This document shows positions 46,651-57,298 of a DNA stretch of 64,000 nucleotides, in pieces. Numbering within the stretch: the stretch's first letter is position 1; each line of letters begins with the position of its first letter. The translations under genes were made by a program, and so were the position numbers. The notes beneath the pieces are model-generated. The model searched no databases, had not been told where the DNA came from, and worked only from the letters and a program-made list of their open reading frames with translations. The DNA comes from Rhinopomastus cyanomelas (lineage: Eukaryota > Chordata > Aves > Bucerotiformes > Rhinopomastidae): contig VXBP01010414.1 in NCBI GenBank assembly GCA_013400115.1, forward strand, positions 146,512 through 210,511, in the 5' to 3' direction.

Positions 46651-46670
46651 GGCACCATTTATGTCACAAT
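46651..46670 (-). promoter_or_regulatory. Possible primer-binding site next to an LTR-terminus-like sequence
   Basis: Minus strand ATTGTGACA, TAAA, then TGGTGCC (46,651-46,657). TGTCACAAT on the plus strand is what the solo LTR tip TGTCGCGAT becomes by two CpG-to-CA changes. A primer site normally starts with TGG two to four bases after the LTR. However, beyond these nine bases no LTR similarity is seen, and the following bases do not match a tRNA that I can name, so this remains tentative. Confidence 0.35.
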
Positions 46671-46878
46671 GGAACAAGTCTAATTAGACTGGTTTTGTTC
46701 TCAGTTAGTAATACATCACTATATTTATTTAAGTTTACTGAATTTCATACATTAAAATATTAGTATTAAATTATTTCTAACCACATATGCAATTTTTAAA
46801 AATGACACTTCTCTATTCCTGAAGGTACACACCATAAGATGTGCTATCTCTTAATATTCTATGTGAAGGAAGTCAAAT
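46671..46878. other. AT-rich gap between the provirus and LTR copy B
   Basis: No CR1 sequence continues here, although the provirus interrupted a CR1 on its other side. Nothing else is recognisable. Confidence 0.55.
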
Positions 46879-47713
46879 TGTCATGGTTTAGCACCAGGTT
46901 AGCCCATAAAATTATAATCTGCTCAATCATGCAGATGAAAATGAAAAGAGGTAAGTAAACACACATCTAGAAACTGGAATTAGAAATATTCAACTTTATT
47001 AAACTTTATTAAAGACTTTATCAAGTAGGAAAAAAAATAATAAATTCCCCTCAAAATAGGAAAGGAAAAGGGGAAAAGGAAAAAAAGTATGTTCTTCCTC
47101 AATTCAAATCCACCCCCAGCCCACACCTGATAACCCCTGATTCCTAAGAGATACTAAAAGTCGCCGACAAGGTGGGAGTAAAAAGGAAAGACTGAGAATC
47201 TCCTAGGCAAAACTTAAATATTCAACTTAAGCAGTTTTCTAGGCATCAGTATGAAAATTTGCAGGAAAGGATGATGATAGGAGGAAGATTAAAAGGAAGG
47301 CTGAAAAAGAGAAGGGGGAAAATGGGCGGGGAGTGGTGTGAAGCAGAAAAGGGACAGAGAGCCACAGAAGGACAGACAGGCTGCAGTGTGCTATAAGCCG
47401 AAAGGAAACCGAAAGCAGACTCCCAAGTCACACAAACAGGGAGGGGGTACCAAAAAGAGGGGAAAAGTAATACCCTGTCCCCAATTAAGAACCCCAAAAT
47501 CTGTCTGGCCCACTCCTCCTGCTCAACCTGTCCCCCTGCAGCAGTCACCTCTCCACTTCCGCACCCCACCGATCTCCACCTTCTGCACACACTGCTGTGT
47601 ACAGAATGGAAAAGTAAACATCCCCACATCTGAGACAAGTTAACTTCTTGTATGCTGAAAGAGTTCAATGCAGGAATATCATAAGCAAACATGGTTTCAC
47701 CAAACCCAGAACA
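46879..47713 (-). repeat. ERVL-type solo LTR, copy B (minus)
   Basis: An 835-bp LTR that is the inverted counterpart of 18,884-19,725. Plus strand begins TGTCATGGTTTA and ends CCCAGAACA. Flanks are CAAAT (46,874-46,878) and CATAT (47,714-47,718), a 5-bp target duplication with one mismatch. On the minus strand the AATAAA-containing part lies about 46,995-47,015. Both copies share, for example, GTTAACTTG and GGATGTTTACTTTTCC in U3. A solo LTR of moderate age. Confidence 0.83.
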
Positions 47714-47718
47714 CATAT

Positions 47719-48090
47719 ACAGATAATGAAGAATTTAAAAAATGCATTCTCCTCTCTAAGTATGCATTCAGGTAAACTCAGTGAACTGAATATCTGACTA
47801 CTGATGTTATGGCACAGAAAAAGACAGATATATTATAAAAAAATCTGTTACTGTGTACAGTGGTTCTTTTAAACTTATCCAAAATGCTTACAGGCATTAT
47901 ATATCACAGCTGAATTTCTCATGTCTTTTGATAGTGTGTGGGTGGACTGAAAGATAAAAAGTGATCAGCTGCTTTATTCTTTCTGACTTTAAAACCTTGA
48001 ATTTCTTTTCACTTATTTCTTGTTGTGCCCTTTATGACTAACTCACAAAGACATATTGTATTGATTAGAATTTTGTTAGTTTATGTCTGT
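47719..48090. other. Short AT-rich gap, no gene
   Basis: Nothing assignable. Confidence 0.5.
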
Positions 48091-48465
48091 TGTTGTCTAA
48101 CCTCAGCCAGGAACTCAACACCACTTTTCCCTGCTCCCAAAGGGTTGGGGGGGGGTAAAAGAAAATAAAGTAAAAATTCAAATTTTAGTTTCAGGGTTCC
48201 GATAACTATAATTTAATTACTAAAATACAATAAAATAAAATGCCCATAATAAATATTGTAATATTAGAATAATTGTAAAGAAAAGAAATATAACAAAAAA
48301 TGAGAAAGAAATGAAAAACCAAGAAAAAGACAAATATTGCACAAAGTCATTGCTCTCCACCTACTGAAAGGCATGGGAAGTGATCTCTGTCCCTGGCCAG
48401 CTCCTTCAGTTTATACTGAACATGATGTTATATGATATGGAATATGTCTTTGGCTACTTTGGATC
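48091..48465 (-). repeat. LTR fragment (ERVL-like), minus orientation, split by a CR1
   Basis: Plus strand begins TGTTGTCTAACCTCAGCC, so the minus-strand end is GACAACA, an LTR-like tip. A TATA-like AGTATAAACTG lies on the minus strand at 48,409-48,419, and the upstream part contains CATGATG and CCAAAGTAGCC. A G-run (48,148-48,156) is near the tip. The young CR1 at 48,466 interrupts it; the U3 may continue from 48,745 (CCAGCTTTTTCTGCTCC), but I could not fix its far end. Confidence 0.55.
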
Positions 48466-48744
48466 ATAGAATCATAGAATCATAGCATCATTACAGATCG
48501 GAAGGGACCTCGAAAGATCATCTAGTCCAATCCGCCTGCAACAGCAGGATCACCTAAACCAAGTCACACAGGAATCCGTCCAGTCGGGTCTTGAACATCT
48601 CCAGAGAAGGAGACTCCACAAACCCCCTGGGCAGCCTGTTCCAGTGCTCTGTCACCCTCACCGTGAAGAAGTTCCTTCTCAGGTTGATGTGGAACCTCCT
48701 ATGTTCCAGCTTACAACCATTGCCCCTTGTCCTATCACTACATG
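48466..48744 (-). mobile_element. Young CR1 3' end inserted in an LTR
   Basis: Tail octamers followed by GGAAGGGACCTCGAAAG and the ORF2 C-terminus, nearly identical to 38,728-38,985. The tail joins the target at GATC (48,462-48,465). It is 5'-truncated at about 48,744, in the segment that normally precedes the conserved CRTRGNGCKLEHRRF stretch. Its position within the LTR gives the order LTR first, then CR1. Confidence 0.95.
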
Positions 48745-48849
48745 ACCAGCTTTTTCTGCTCCTAAACACTAGCAAAACACAAGAATCTGATTCATCCTTG
48801 ATTTCCTAGAAACATCAAAAGTCATCAATATGTTATCAAATTTTTTCTA

Positions 48850-51800
48850 CTGAATCCAAAATTTAACAGTAGTCTAGGCACTGAGAAGGAAAACTAACTC
48901 TACTCCTGCCAAAATCAGGACAAGGTTTCACAGAGTACTGTAGATTTAAAACCTTTACAGATAGAAGAGTATGATAAAAACTGCCAAATTCACAGACTTC
49001 TGTTGTTAGTATTAGTGACAAAAGAATATCCTGATTTAAGATTTTACACACGGTAAAGTACATTTTGTATTTAATAAGTATTAGGCATTAATTTCAAGTG
49101 AGATTCAAAACTTAAAAATTAAGAATATCTACAGAAGAAAAATGCAACGTCATGAAATAACCTTTGAGATGTAGGAAGTCAGATGAGATGATCTGAGTCT
49201 TCCTTAAGACTGTGACATTACAAAATTTCCATCTTTTGACAATGCAGAATATTTTTTATGGAAAAAGCAATAGACAAAGACGGACTCTAGGTATCAGGAG
49301 TAGAAGGCTCTTGGAGAGACAATAGCAATGAGGTTTGGGGAATCAAACTGACAAAAAAGCTGTAAATTTGAGATACAAGATAATAAATTTCAGAAAGTAA
49401 GAGCGAACAATAGAAAGTTTAGATGTGTTAAATATTCTAAATTTCAAATGTTAGAGAATTACAGTTTCCTTATGTTTTTCATAAAGCACAAGCTTCCTTT
49501 TACAGTTCACTGTGTGCGACAGCTTCCTGCTTCATGGCACATACATTGCTCTGATTCTCAAAAAGTTTTCCCTGTGTTGTGTATAACCTGTGACGTGCAA
49601 GTAAATTTATTGGTCTTGCCATCTTACATGGTCACAATCCAGCTCAGTAAACAAGAGTCTGTTTCTTGTGAGATCCATTTGCTCTACTGGCTGGCAGCTC
49701 CCCAGGGTGGCAGAAATCCAAGCTCTGTCCAGGCTTCCAAAAGTCAGGAGTAAGCAAAGCTTTTATATACCTAACTGAGAAGGCAAGATAAACATCTGAC
49801 AATGAAAATCAAGGGCTTTCTGGGGAAATATATTCATATTACCACTGAGCTATTCAATGTGCCTATTGCAATGCGGATTCTAATGTTTTATATTTAGTAT
49901 TTACACCATGACATCTATGTGATCAGTGCTCATATCTCTTCAGTGAATGGTAATTGTCAGTACACATGTGGCTTTGGCAAAGCACATGATAAACTTCTGT
50001 GGGAGACAAACATTTCCTAGCCCACTGGGTAGCAAGTTGTTAACAGAAAGGACCAAAAGATTTACTAAACATTTTGCAAACAGAAGTCTGAGCAGGAGTT
50101 GAATGCCAGAATGATATTCTAGGTGTAATTCTACTCTCCACAGAACAAAAGATTTGTTCTTGAAGCCAGGTCAGAGAAATATAGATAAACTTGTTGTTTA
50201 CAGCAAAACGCAAATCTCAATTTTTGCATTGATGCTAAACTCTTTTTTTTTAATTCTCTTGTCTGATCTTTGCTACTTCTTATTTAATAATTAACTTTTC
50301 TTGTCTCTAAATATATCTTTCTGCTGTTTTCTGGGTTTTTTACTTGCTGATTTTGAAGCTGATTTGAAGTATTTTCAAAATCTTATCAAGATGAACATGC
50401 AAAAGTTGATCTGAAACCTACTCGTATATGTACCATAATACATTTTTCTATTTCACAGCTTTCATATTTCCCCTAATGTTTTTAGTTGTTTTGTTCTCTA
50501 AACCTTCTAACCCCTGATGTAAAGTTCTAGTCTTAGTTTTGACCAATTAAAATTTAAAATGCAAAATAATTTTCATGAAGTCTGTTAGTAAGGTAGCTAT
50601 TATTTATGACTAATTAGAAAAGAAGCAAGAATTTTAGTGATAAAGAGTAGTACAAAAATGCTGTCAACCACTGTTTGGAATTATTAAAGACTTGGAACCC
50701 CAGAAGACAATGCCATCTACCCACACAAATGGGTAGAAGTGAGACAGTAGGTTGGGGGTGTAGACAGATATATAAAATTTCAGGGACATTCTGATCTATG
50801 TATTTTAGCAGATATTTTTCCCATACTGAAGATATAACTCTGTTTGCGGGCAATGCACACTGCTGAATTGATGATGAAAGAGAACAGTCAGAAATATTTG
50901 ATGTTTCCATTATCTCATGATACTCTTTGTATAGAAGAGAAGATCCATAGAAGATAAGAACTTGTTGGAGGAGATTAAATTTAATACTACCCTTTTAAAA
51001 TCAGAGTTTAGTAGCTACTGTACAAACACATACTGTACAAGCAGTAGGTCCTATTGTTCAAGCTAGTAGTGTCCAGGATGAATTTGAACAAGATGTTCTG
51101 AAAGGTAAGAGCAGAAACATTAAGTCAGGAAGATATCTGCTTTATAGTTCTGTTATCTGGATATTGATGTAAAAAGCCACCATCATCCCTCAGCAGAGTT
51201 GATGTACGTCTCCACATGTGCTTAATTTTCTGTAATGCAAAAAATGTGGGGATATATCTCCTTACAATAGACATTTTTGTTCATATAGAATCATCGCAGT
51301 CTTAGTAAGTTTAGTCACCTACATGTTTAGACAATCTTGAGCCAGTCTGGTTTTATGTTTACTGAGTTTAGGTAATTTTACTCAACGTGGCTAATGCCAT
51401 TCGTCTTTTTATTACCCAGGTAATAATTTTTAATAACCGGCTATCAAAGCACAGCTTCTGTACAACTGTTAAAGGAGTTTCTTCACCCTAAGTTCAGGTA
51501 TGAAATCTTATAAAAATAATTACTTCAATGGCACAGCAGTAAAACAGCTGGAGCTGAATGCCTCCAGAGATGGACCCCTCTTGTTTGTTTGTCTGTGCCT
51601 TTTAAGACATTATAACGTCCTCCATGTACTTGCTCGTGTGACGTACATGTCACTGCCTATCCAATCATGTTCTTGTGGTGACTGCTGTTTCTTCATTATT
51701 GACTCTGTACCTCTCTCCCATAGGGGTTTCTGTTTAGAACTGTCCTGGGATAAGATTCTTTGAAAGATTCAGCCTTTTTTTTGACTAGTTTTAATGCCAT

Positions 51801-53090
51801 CTCATTATGAATATGCAAAAATTCAACTTAAAGTTTCAGTTATGTGTTTGTGTCCTAAGGCCACAACATTCCAGTCACTCATGCTAAACCAAGTGAACCA
51901 GGTTTCGATTTAACCTTTTTTTAAGTAATCACACAATTCATTGTAATGTTCCAAATGTAAACTGTCTTTATCCCCAAAGGTAACCTATAGACCAAAGAAG
52001 TATCTGTTCTGGCTGTATTAATAGCATTGCTTGATTCTCGTCCCTTTATAGTAGGGCAAATAACATCACTATGTTCCAGAAAAGAAATAAGTAGATTACA
52101 AATGCCAATAAATATTTCAGTATTGCATCAGGTACCTTCTGTTATCCTGATTTACTGGCTGGCTTTCAAAAGACAGCATATTTGCCAAAGTGATTGTGCA
52201 GTTCGGCTCACCAGATGCTAATAAAAATGCAAATCATTCACAGAAATATAAAGCCATTGGAATACTTCAGTACTTGCCGTGAACTCATGCTAACTATTTT
52301 ATACTTCCCCACCTGACCGGTAGCCTTGCATATTCAGCCCAAGCTTTCTGAAACCTGTTGTTGATGCAACAGATGTACAATATAGCACTGTTTCCTCCAC
52401 CAGGGAATGTATAGTCATGCTGCTTAAATTTGCCTGCTCTTATTGGTGGAAATATTCATTAAATACCTCGACATAAGTTGTATTGCATGTGTTTGCAGCA
52501 GTAAAATCATTGTCACAGCCCTGTAAGTCACACTGTGCAGTCAGTTTTCCAACCTGGCAGTATAGTGTACTTATAGCTATCACGTTACATGCAGGCATCC
52601 TCTAAAGAAAGTTACTTATTCAGTGTCTATTCTGAAAAGCATAAAAACAAAAACATTGTAATAGCTTAGACAGACATTCAGTCTAAAAAGGTCTTCCAGC
52701 AATCCAGTCAGATTTCCTTTTTTGAGGGAGGAATCTGCTTGGCAGCAAATTCTTTGCCTAAAGTTACCATGCAAAGACTACATATCTTTATTGGAAAATC
52801 CAGTCCCGCTGCTTTTTTATGGCTCCCTTGCAGAATATTTGGATGTAAATATTAGATGGTGGGGAAAAGGCTAGAAGAAAGTGTACATTTACCTTAGTCA
52901 GTGATACAGTATCACAGTAGCACAGTATCACAATATCAAGTTAGATTTGTAGAATAGCACCTAAGAACATAGAATAAACTGAAGTTTTAAGCTGAAAGCT
53001 CTGGGTGGGTGGGGTGCAAAACTGAAGTTCTCAGGTCAACATGCTCACCTGGGGAATGCATCTAGGAAAAAGCCAAACACAAACCACTCC
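48850..53090. other. AT-rich stretch without recognisable gene
   Basis: The widest gap in the repeat cover. A segment at about 49,490-49,930 has LTR-like traits (TATATA at about 49,760) but no defined ends. A degenerate ACAGTATCAC array is at 52,905-52,937. Some parts, for example 52,340-52,800, are less AT-skewed, but no coding frame is evident. Confidence 0.5.
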
Positions 53091-53094
53091 AGGG

Positions 53095-53835
53095 TTATAT
53101 ACAACTATGGTATATCCTCTCACTCCCTTCCAGGAAAACCTGTGTGCTCAATTAACTTTTTGAAATGTCTATACACTAATGCACAAAGCACAGGGAAAAA
53201 TCAGGAAGAACTAGAGATCTGTGTGTGGTTGCAGAGCCATGATCTCATTGTGATTACTGAGAGACTGTGGGATGACTCAGACAACTGGAATGTTGTTGTG
53301 GATGGCTACATACTGTTTAAGAAAGATAGGCCAACATGACAGGGTGGTGGAGCAGTTTTTTATATGCAAGAGCATCTGTGATATATCAAACTCTGTCTAG
53401 GAGAGGATGAAGAAAAAGCTGAAAGCTTATGGGTGAGAATTAAGGGGCAGGCTAACATAAGTGACACTGTTGTGAGTGTTCACCATAGGCCACGTGACCA
53501 GGATGAGGAGATGGATGAAGCCTTCCATTGACAGTTGAAAGAAGCCTCATGAGTATGGGCCCTGGGATGACATTCCAGGGTAGTGAATGTCTCATGGGAG
53601 ACATTCACTACCTCAATGTTCACTGGAAAGGTAACGCAGCCAGAGACATTCAGTCCAGAAGGTCCACACAATGCTTTATAAGATAACTTTGTAATACAAG
53701 CGCTGGAGGAATCTATGAAGATAGATGTGCTGCTGAATCTTGTGTTAACAAACAAAGAAGGACTTGTAGGTGATGTGAAGGTTTGAGGTTACCTTGGCTG
53801 CACTGATTCAATGGTGGAGTTCAGTATCATGGAAA
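53095..53835 (+). mobile_element. CR1 endonuclease region, decayed
   Basis: Starts near the ORF2 N-terminus: FLKCLYTNAQSTGKNQEELE (about 53,154-53,214), then HDLIVITERLWDDSDNW and DGYILFKKDR, all parts of the AP-endonuclease domain, followed after stops and shifts by SLMGDIHY-like sequence (about 53,590-53,630) and a degraded TNKEGLV region (53,745-53,770). A perfect hairpin at 53,579-53,612 disrupts it. No RT part follows; the next CR1 (54,040) is a different, older copy. Confidence 0.9.
53579..53612. repeat. Perfect 15-bp inverted repeat in a CR1 copy
   Basis: Arms GGTAGTGAATGTCTC and GAGACATTCACTACC with loop ATGG. The right arm is normal CR1 endonuclease sequence (GDxxY region); the left arm is not what other CR1 copies have there. 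Confidence 0.92.
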
Positions 53836-53940
53836 TAACTGTCATACCCTGATTGGTCAGAGAAGAGAAAGGGAGTGACTGAAGTTTGTATATTTGTTTG
53901 GGTTGAATTAAATGAGATTTATATCACAGACATTGAGATT

Positions 53941-54030
53941 ACTAAAGTTACCAGGTGCTGAACTCAGAAAGCAAAGAAATCAAGTTTACTAGAGTTACTA
54001 GATGCTAAATTCAGAAAATAGATTAGAGGA
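53941..54030. repeat. Two-copy 47-bp imperfect tandem repeat
   Basis: Units start ACTAAAGTTACCAGGTGCTG (53,941) and ACTAGAGTTACTAGATGCT (53,988); both go on to AA-TTCAGAAA or AACTCAGAAA. Confidence 0.75.
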
Positions 54031-54039
54031 CAGGGAAAC

Positions 54040-54485
54040 AGAAAGAACTGCTGGAGAAAGGTTAGTGGAGGGGAACAAAGATGATTGTGAGCCTGGAGTG
54101 TCTCTCTTATGAGGAAAGGTTAAGACAGCTGGGACTGTTCAGCTTTGGGAAAAGAAAAATGAGAGGAGATTTGACTCATGTCTGTAAATATCTGAAGGGT
54201 GGATGTATCTAGGATGGTGCCAGACTGTGTTCAGTGATGCTCAGTGACAGGACAAGGACAGACAGGCACAGGCTGGAACACAAGAAACTTCATTTAGAAA
54301 TATGAAAAATCCTCTTTACAGTGCAGCTCACAAAGCTGTGAAACAGGCTACCCAGAGAGGTTGTGGAGTATTCAAATCCTGCCAGGGTGAAGACCTGTGT
54401 AATGCGCTGTAGGAAGTCCTGCTTGGTGGAGAGGCTGCATTTGATGATCTCTTGAGGTCTTTTCAATTCTGACAATTCTGTGAAA
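54040..54485 (+). mobile_element. Old CR1 3' end, plus strand
   Basis: Carries the conserved CR1 block GTCTCTCTTATGAGGAAAGG (the SLEERLR region), an RGDLTHVCKYL-like stretch (about 54,150-54,195), the degraded KLHLEI..NPLYSAAH region and a diverged tail with GAGGTCTTTTCAATTCTGAC. Strongly diverged and older than the CR1 that follows. Confidence 0.82.
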
Positions 54486-54489
54486 CATA

Positions 54490-54685
54490 TTTTATAATCA
54501 TTTTACTTTCCTTGTGAATTTGAAGTTGTTATATTCCCTCCAAGTTCTATAAAAACACATTGGATATAGCTACTCCAGTTTGCATCAGCTGACTATTTGC
54601 TTCAGTAAATAAAGCACTAATGTGTACCAAAATGACTATAAGATTTTTCAATTCTTATTACAGTAGAAGTAATTGAATTGTACTG
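54490..54685. other. Short AT-rich gap
   Basis: Nothing assignable. Confidence 0.5.
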
Positions 54686-54900
54686 GTGAATTATTATAAG
54701 GCTGTAGACAGAGGATGTAGGGATGCAACTAGGAAAACCAAGAGGCCTGTATGGAATTAAACCTTGCAAGAGAGGTCAAGGGCAACAAAAAGGGCTTCTT
54801 CAAATACATTGCAAATAAAACTAAACCTAGAGGCAATGTAGGCTCCCCTCTGAATGAGGTGGGTGCCCTGAAGGCAGAGCACACAGAGAAAGAAAAGATC

Positions 54901-55183
54901 ATAGAATCATAGAATCATAAAGGATTGGAAGGGACCTCGAAAGATCATCTAGTCCAATCCCCTTGCCAGAGCAGGCTCACCTGACTGGAGAAACCATGGA
55001 ATCCGAGTCACTCAGGGCAGGAAGGAACCATCATCCAGTTCCAACACCCCCAGCACAGGCATGGACACTCCACCCTAGACCAGGCTGACCAGAGCCCCAT
55101 CCAGCCTTGCCTTAAAGACCTCCAGGGATGGAGCCCCAACCACCTCTCTGGGCAACTCATTCCAGGCCTTCACCAATCTCACG
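54901..55183 (-). mobile_element. CR1 3' end inserted into a CR1 (minus)
   Basis: Two octamers, then GGATTGGAAGGGACCTCGAAAG, with the tail joined to the host CR1 at GATC (54,897-54,900). From about 54,973 the body changes to a more diverged type (GGAATCCGAGTCACTCAGGG, then CCAGTTCCAACACCCC). That looks like two CR1 3' ends of different subfamilies fused, the first only 75 bp long. Some 11 bp of host CR1 are missing at the right edge. Confidence 0.88.
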
Positions 55184-56240
55184 TTCTTTGCCTCTGTCTA
55201 TACTTGTCGGAGCTGCCCTGGTATCAAGTGCCAGACTACTGAGGGCCCAGAGGAAGTTAATACAAGAGAGAAGGTTGACCTGGTTGAAGAGGACTGGGTT
55301 AGGGATAAGCTGAGCAAACTAGATGTACATAAATCAATGGGCTCAGATAGGATGCAATAGTATATGTTAAGAAAGACAGTGGAAGTTATTGCTAAGCCAT
55401 TCTCCATCATCTTTGCTAAGTCATGGAGATCAGGAGAGGTGCCTAGAGACTGGAGGATAACAAATGTCACTCCAATCTTCAAAAAAGGTAAGCAGAAGGA
55501 CACAAGGAACTATAGATTGGTCAGCCTCACATCCATCCCAGGAAATGTGATGGAACAATTTGTTCTAGATGCTGTCTCCAGGAGCATCAAGGACAAGAGG
55601 GTCATTAGGGACAGTCATTATAGCTTCACCAGAGGGAAGTCATGCTTGACTCATCTGATAGCCTTTTATGAGGGCATAACCAGGTGGACAGATGATGGCA
55701 AAGCAGTGGATATGGTCTGTCTTGTCTTCAGTAAAACTGCAGGATAGCAGCCAGAGAGTAGTGGTCAATGGGACAGAGTCTAGTTGGAGGCCTGTTCAAT
55801 CTATTAATTAATGACTTGGATGAGGGATTAGGGTGCACTGTCAGCAAGTCTGCTGCTGACACAAATCTGGGAGTAGTGACTGACACCTTGGTAGGCTGTG
55901 CTGTCATCCAGCATTACCTGGACAGTCTGGAGAGCTGGGCAGTGAGAAATTTAATGAACTATAATTCAGGTAAGTGCAAAGTCTTGCATCTAGGCAAGAA
56001 CAGCCTCTGGTACCAGTCTGGGTTGGGGACTGACCTGTTGGAGAGCAGCGGACATGAGAGTTCAGCCCTCTTTAGCTTGGAGAAAAAGAGACTGAGGGAT
56101 GACCTCATTAACGTCTATAAACTTGTGAAGGGTTGGTGTCAGGAGGATGGAGTCAGGCTCTTCTTAATGTCATCTAGTGATAGGACAAGGGGCAACGGGT
56201 GTAAGCTGGAACATAGGAGGTTCCATATGAATATGAGAAG
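55184..56240 (+). repeat. 1,057-bp perfect tandem duplicate, unit 1
   Basis: Identical to 56,242-57,298 (offset 1,058). Contains the RT finger and palm coding remnants (open frames 55,364-55,747 and from 55,768), and a truncated run ATGAGAAG at its right edge. Confidence 0.95.
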
Positions 56241-56241
56241 N
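56241..56241. other. Undetermined base at the duplication junction
   Basis: A lone N lies exactly between the two identical units, marking an unresolved assembly join. Confidence 0.97.
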
Positions 56242-57298
56242 TTCTTTGCCTCTGTCTATACTTGTCGGAGCTGCCCTGGTATCAAGTGCCAGACTACTGA
56301 GGGCCCAGAGGAAGTTAATACAAGAGAGAAGGTTGACCTGGTTGAAGAGGACTGGGTTAGGGATAAGCTGAGCAAACTAGATGTACATAAATCAATGGGC
56401 TCAGATAGGATGCAATAGTATATGTTAAGAAAGACAGTGGAAGTTATTGCTAAGCCATTCTCCATCATCTTTGCTAAGTCATGGAGATCAGGAGAGGTGC
56501 CTAGAGACTGGAGGATAACAAATGTCACTCCAATCTTCAAAAAAGGTAAGCAGAAGGACACAAGGAACTATAGATTGGTCAGCCTCACATCCATCCCAGG
56601 AAATGTGATGGAACAATTTGTTCTAGATGCTGTCTCCAGGAGCATCAAGGACAAGAGGGTCATTAGGGACAGTCATTATAGCTTCACCAGAGGGAAGTCA
56701 TGCTTGACTCATCTGATAGCCTTTTATGAGGGCATAACCAGGTGGACAGATGATGGCAAAGCAGTGGATATGGTCTGTCTTGTCTTCAGTAAAACTGCAG
56801 GATAGCAGCCAGAGAGTAGTGGTCAATGGGACAGAGTCTAGTTGGAGGCCTGTTCAATCTATTAATTAATGACTTGGATGAGGGATTAGGGTGCACTGTC
56901 AGCAAGTCTGCTGCTGACACAAATCTGGGAGTAGTGACTGACACCTTGGTAGGCTGTGCTGTCATCCAGCATTACCTGGACAGTCTGGAGAGCTGGGCAG
57001 TGAGAAATTTAATGAACTATAATTCAGGTAAGTGCAAAGTCTTGCATCTAGGCAAGAACAGCCTCTGGTACCAGTCTGGGTTGGGGACTGACCTGTTGGA
57101 GAGCAGCGGACATGAGAGTTCAGCCCTCTTTAGCTTGGAGAAAAAGAGACTGAGGGATGACCTCATTAACGTCTATAAACTTGTGAAGGGTTGGTGTCAG
57201 GAGGATGGAGTCAGGCTCTTCTTAATGTCATCTAGTGATAGGACAAGGGGCAACGGGTGTAAGCTGGAACATAGGAGGTTCCATATGAATATGAGAAG
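56242..57298 (+). repeat. 1,057-bp perfect tandem duplicate, unit 2
   Basis: Identical to 55,184-56,240 and continuous with the rest of the CR1 (ATGAGAAGG then AATTTCTTTACC), so this unit shows the natural order of the element. Confidence 0.95.

Larger units (their letters stand above)
39856..46661 (-). mobile_element. Alpharetrovirus-like endogenous provirus, decayed, 5' LTR missing
   Basis: Minus-strand order from 46.5 kb down: gag (matrix, capsid, two zinc knuckles), dUTPase-like segment and protease, RT, RNase H, integrase, env, 3' LTR. The envelope fusion subunit has a CX6CC motif and its sequence pattern, like that of the integrase C-terminus and the SU end, is closest in my judgement to avian alpharetroviruses, though RT and the dUTPase-like piece have a betaretroviral flavour. 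All genes carry frameshifts or stops. Only the 3' LTR is whole. The right (5') end stops near a TGGTGCC that may be the primer-binding site. It inserted into a CR1 at 39,855. Confidence 0.95.

Noticed and set aside
49490..49930. LTR-like segment with TATATA
   Set aside because: No convincing termini, polyadenylation signal or second copy; left as unassigned.
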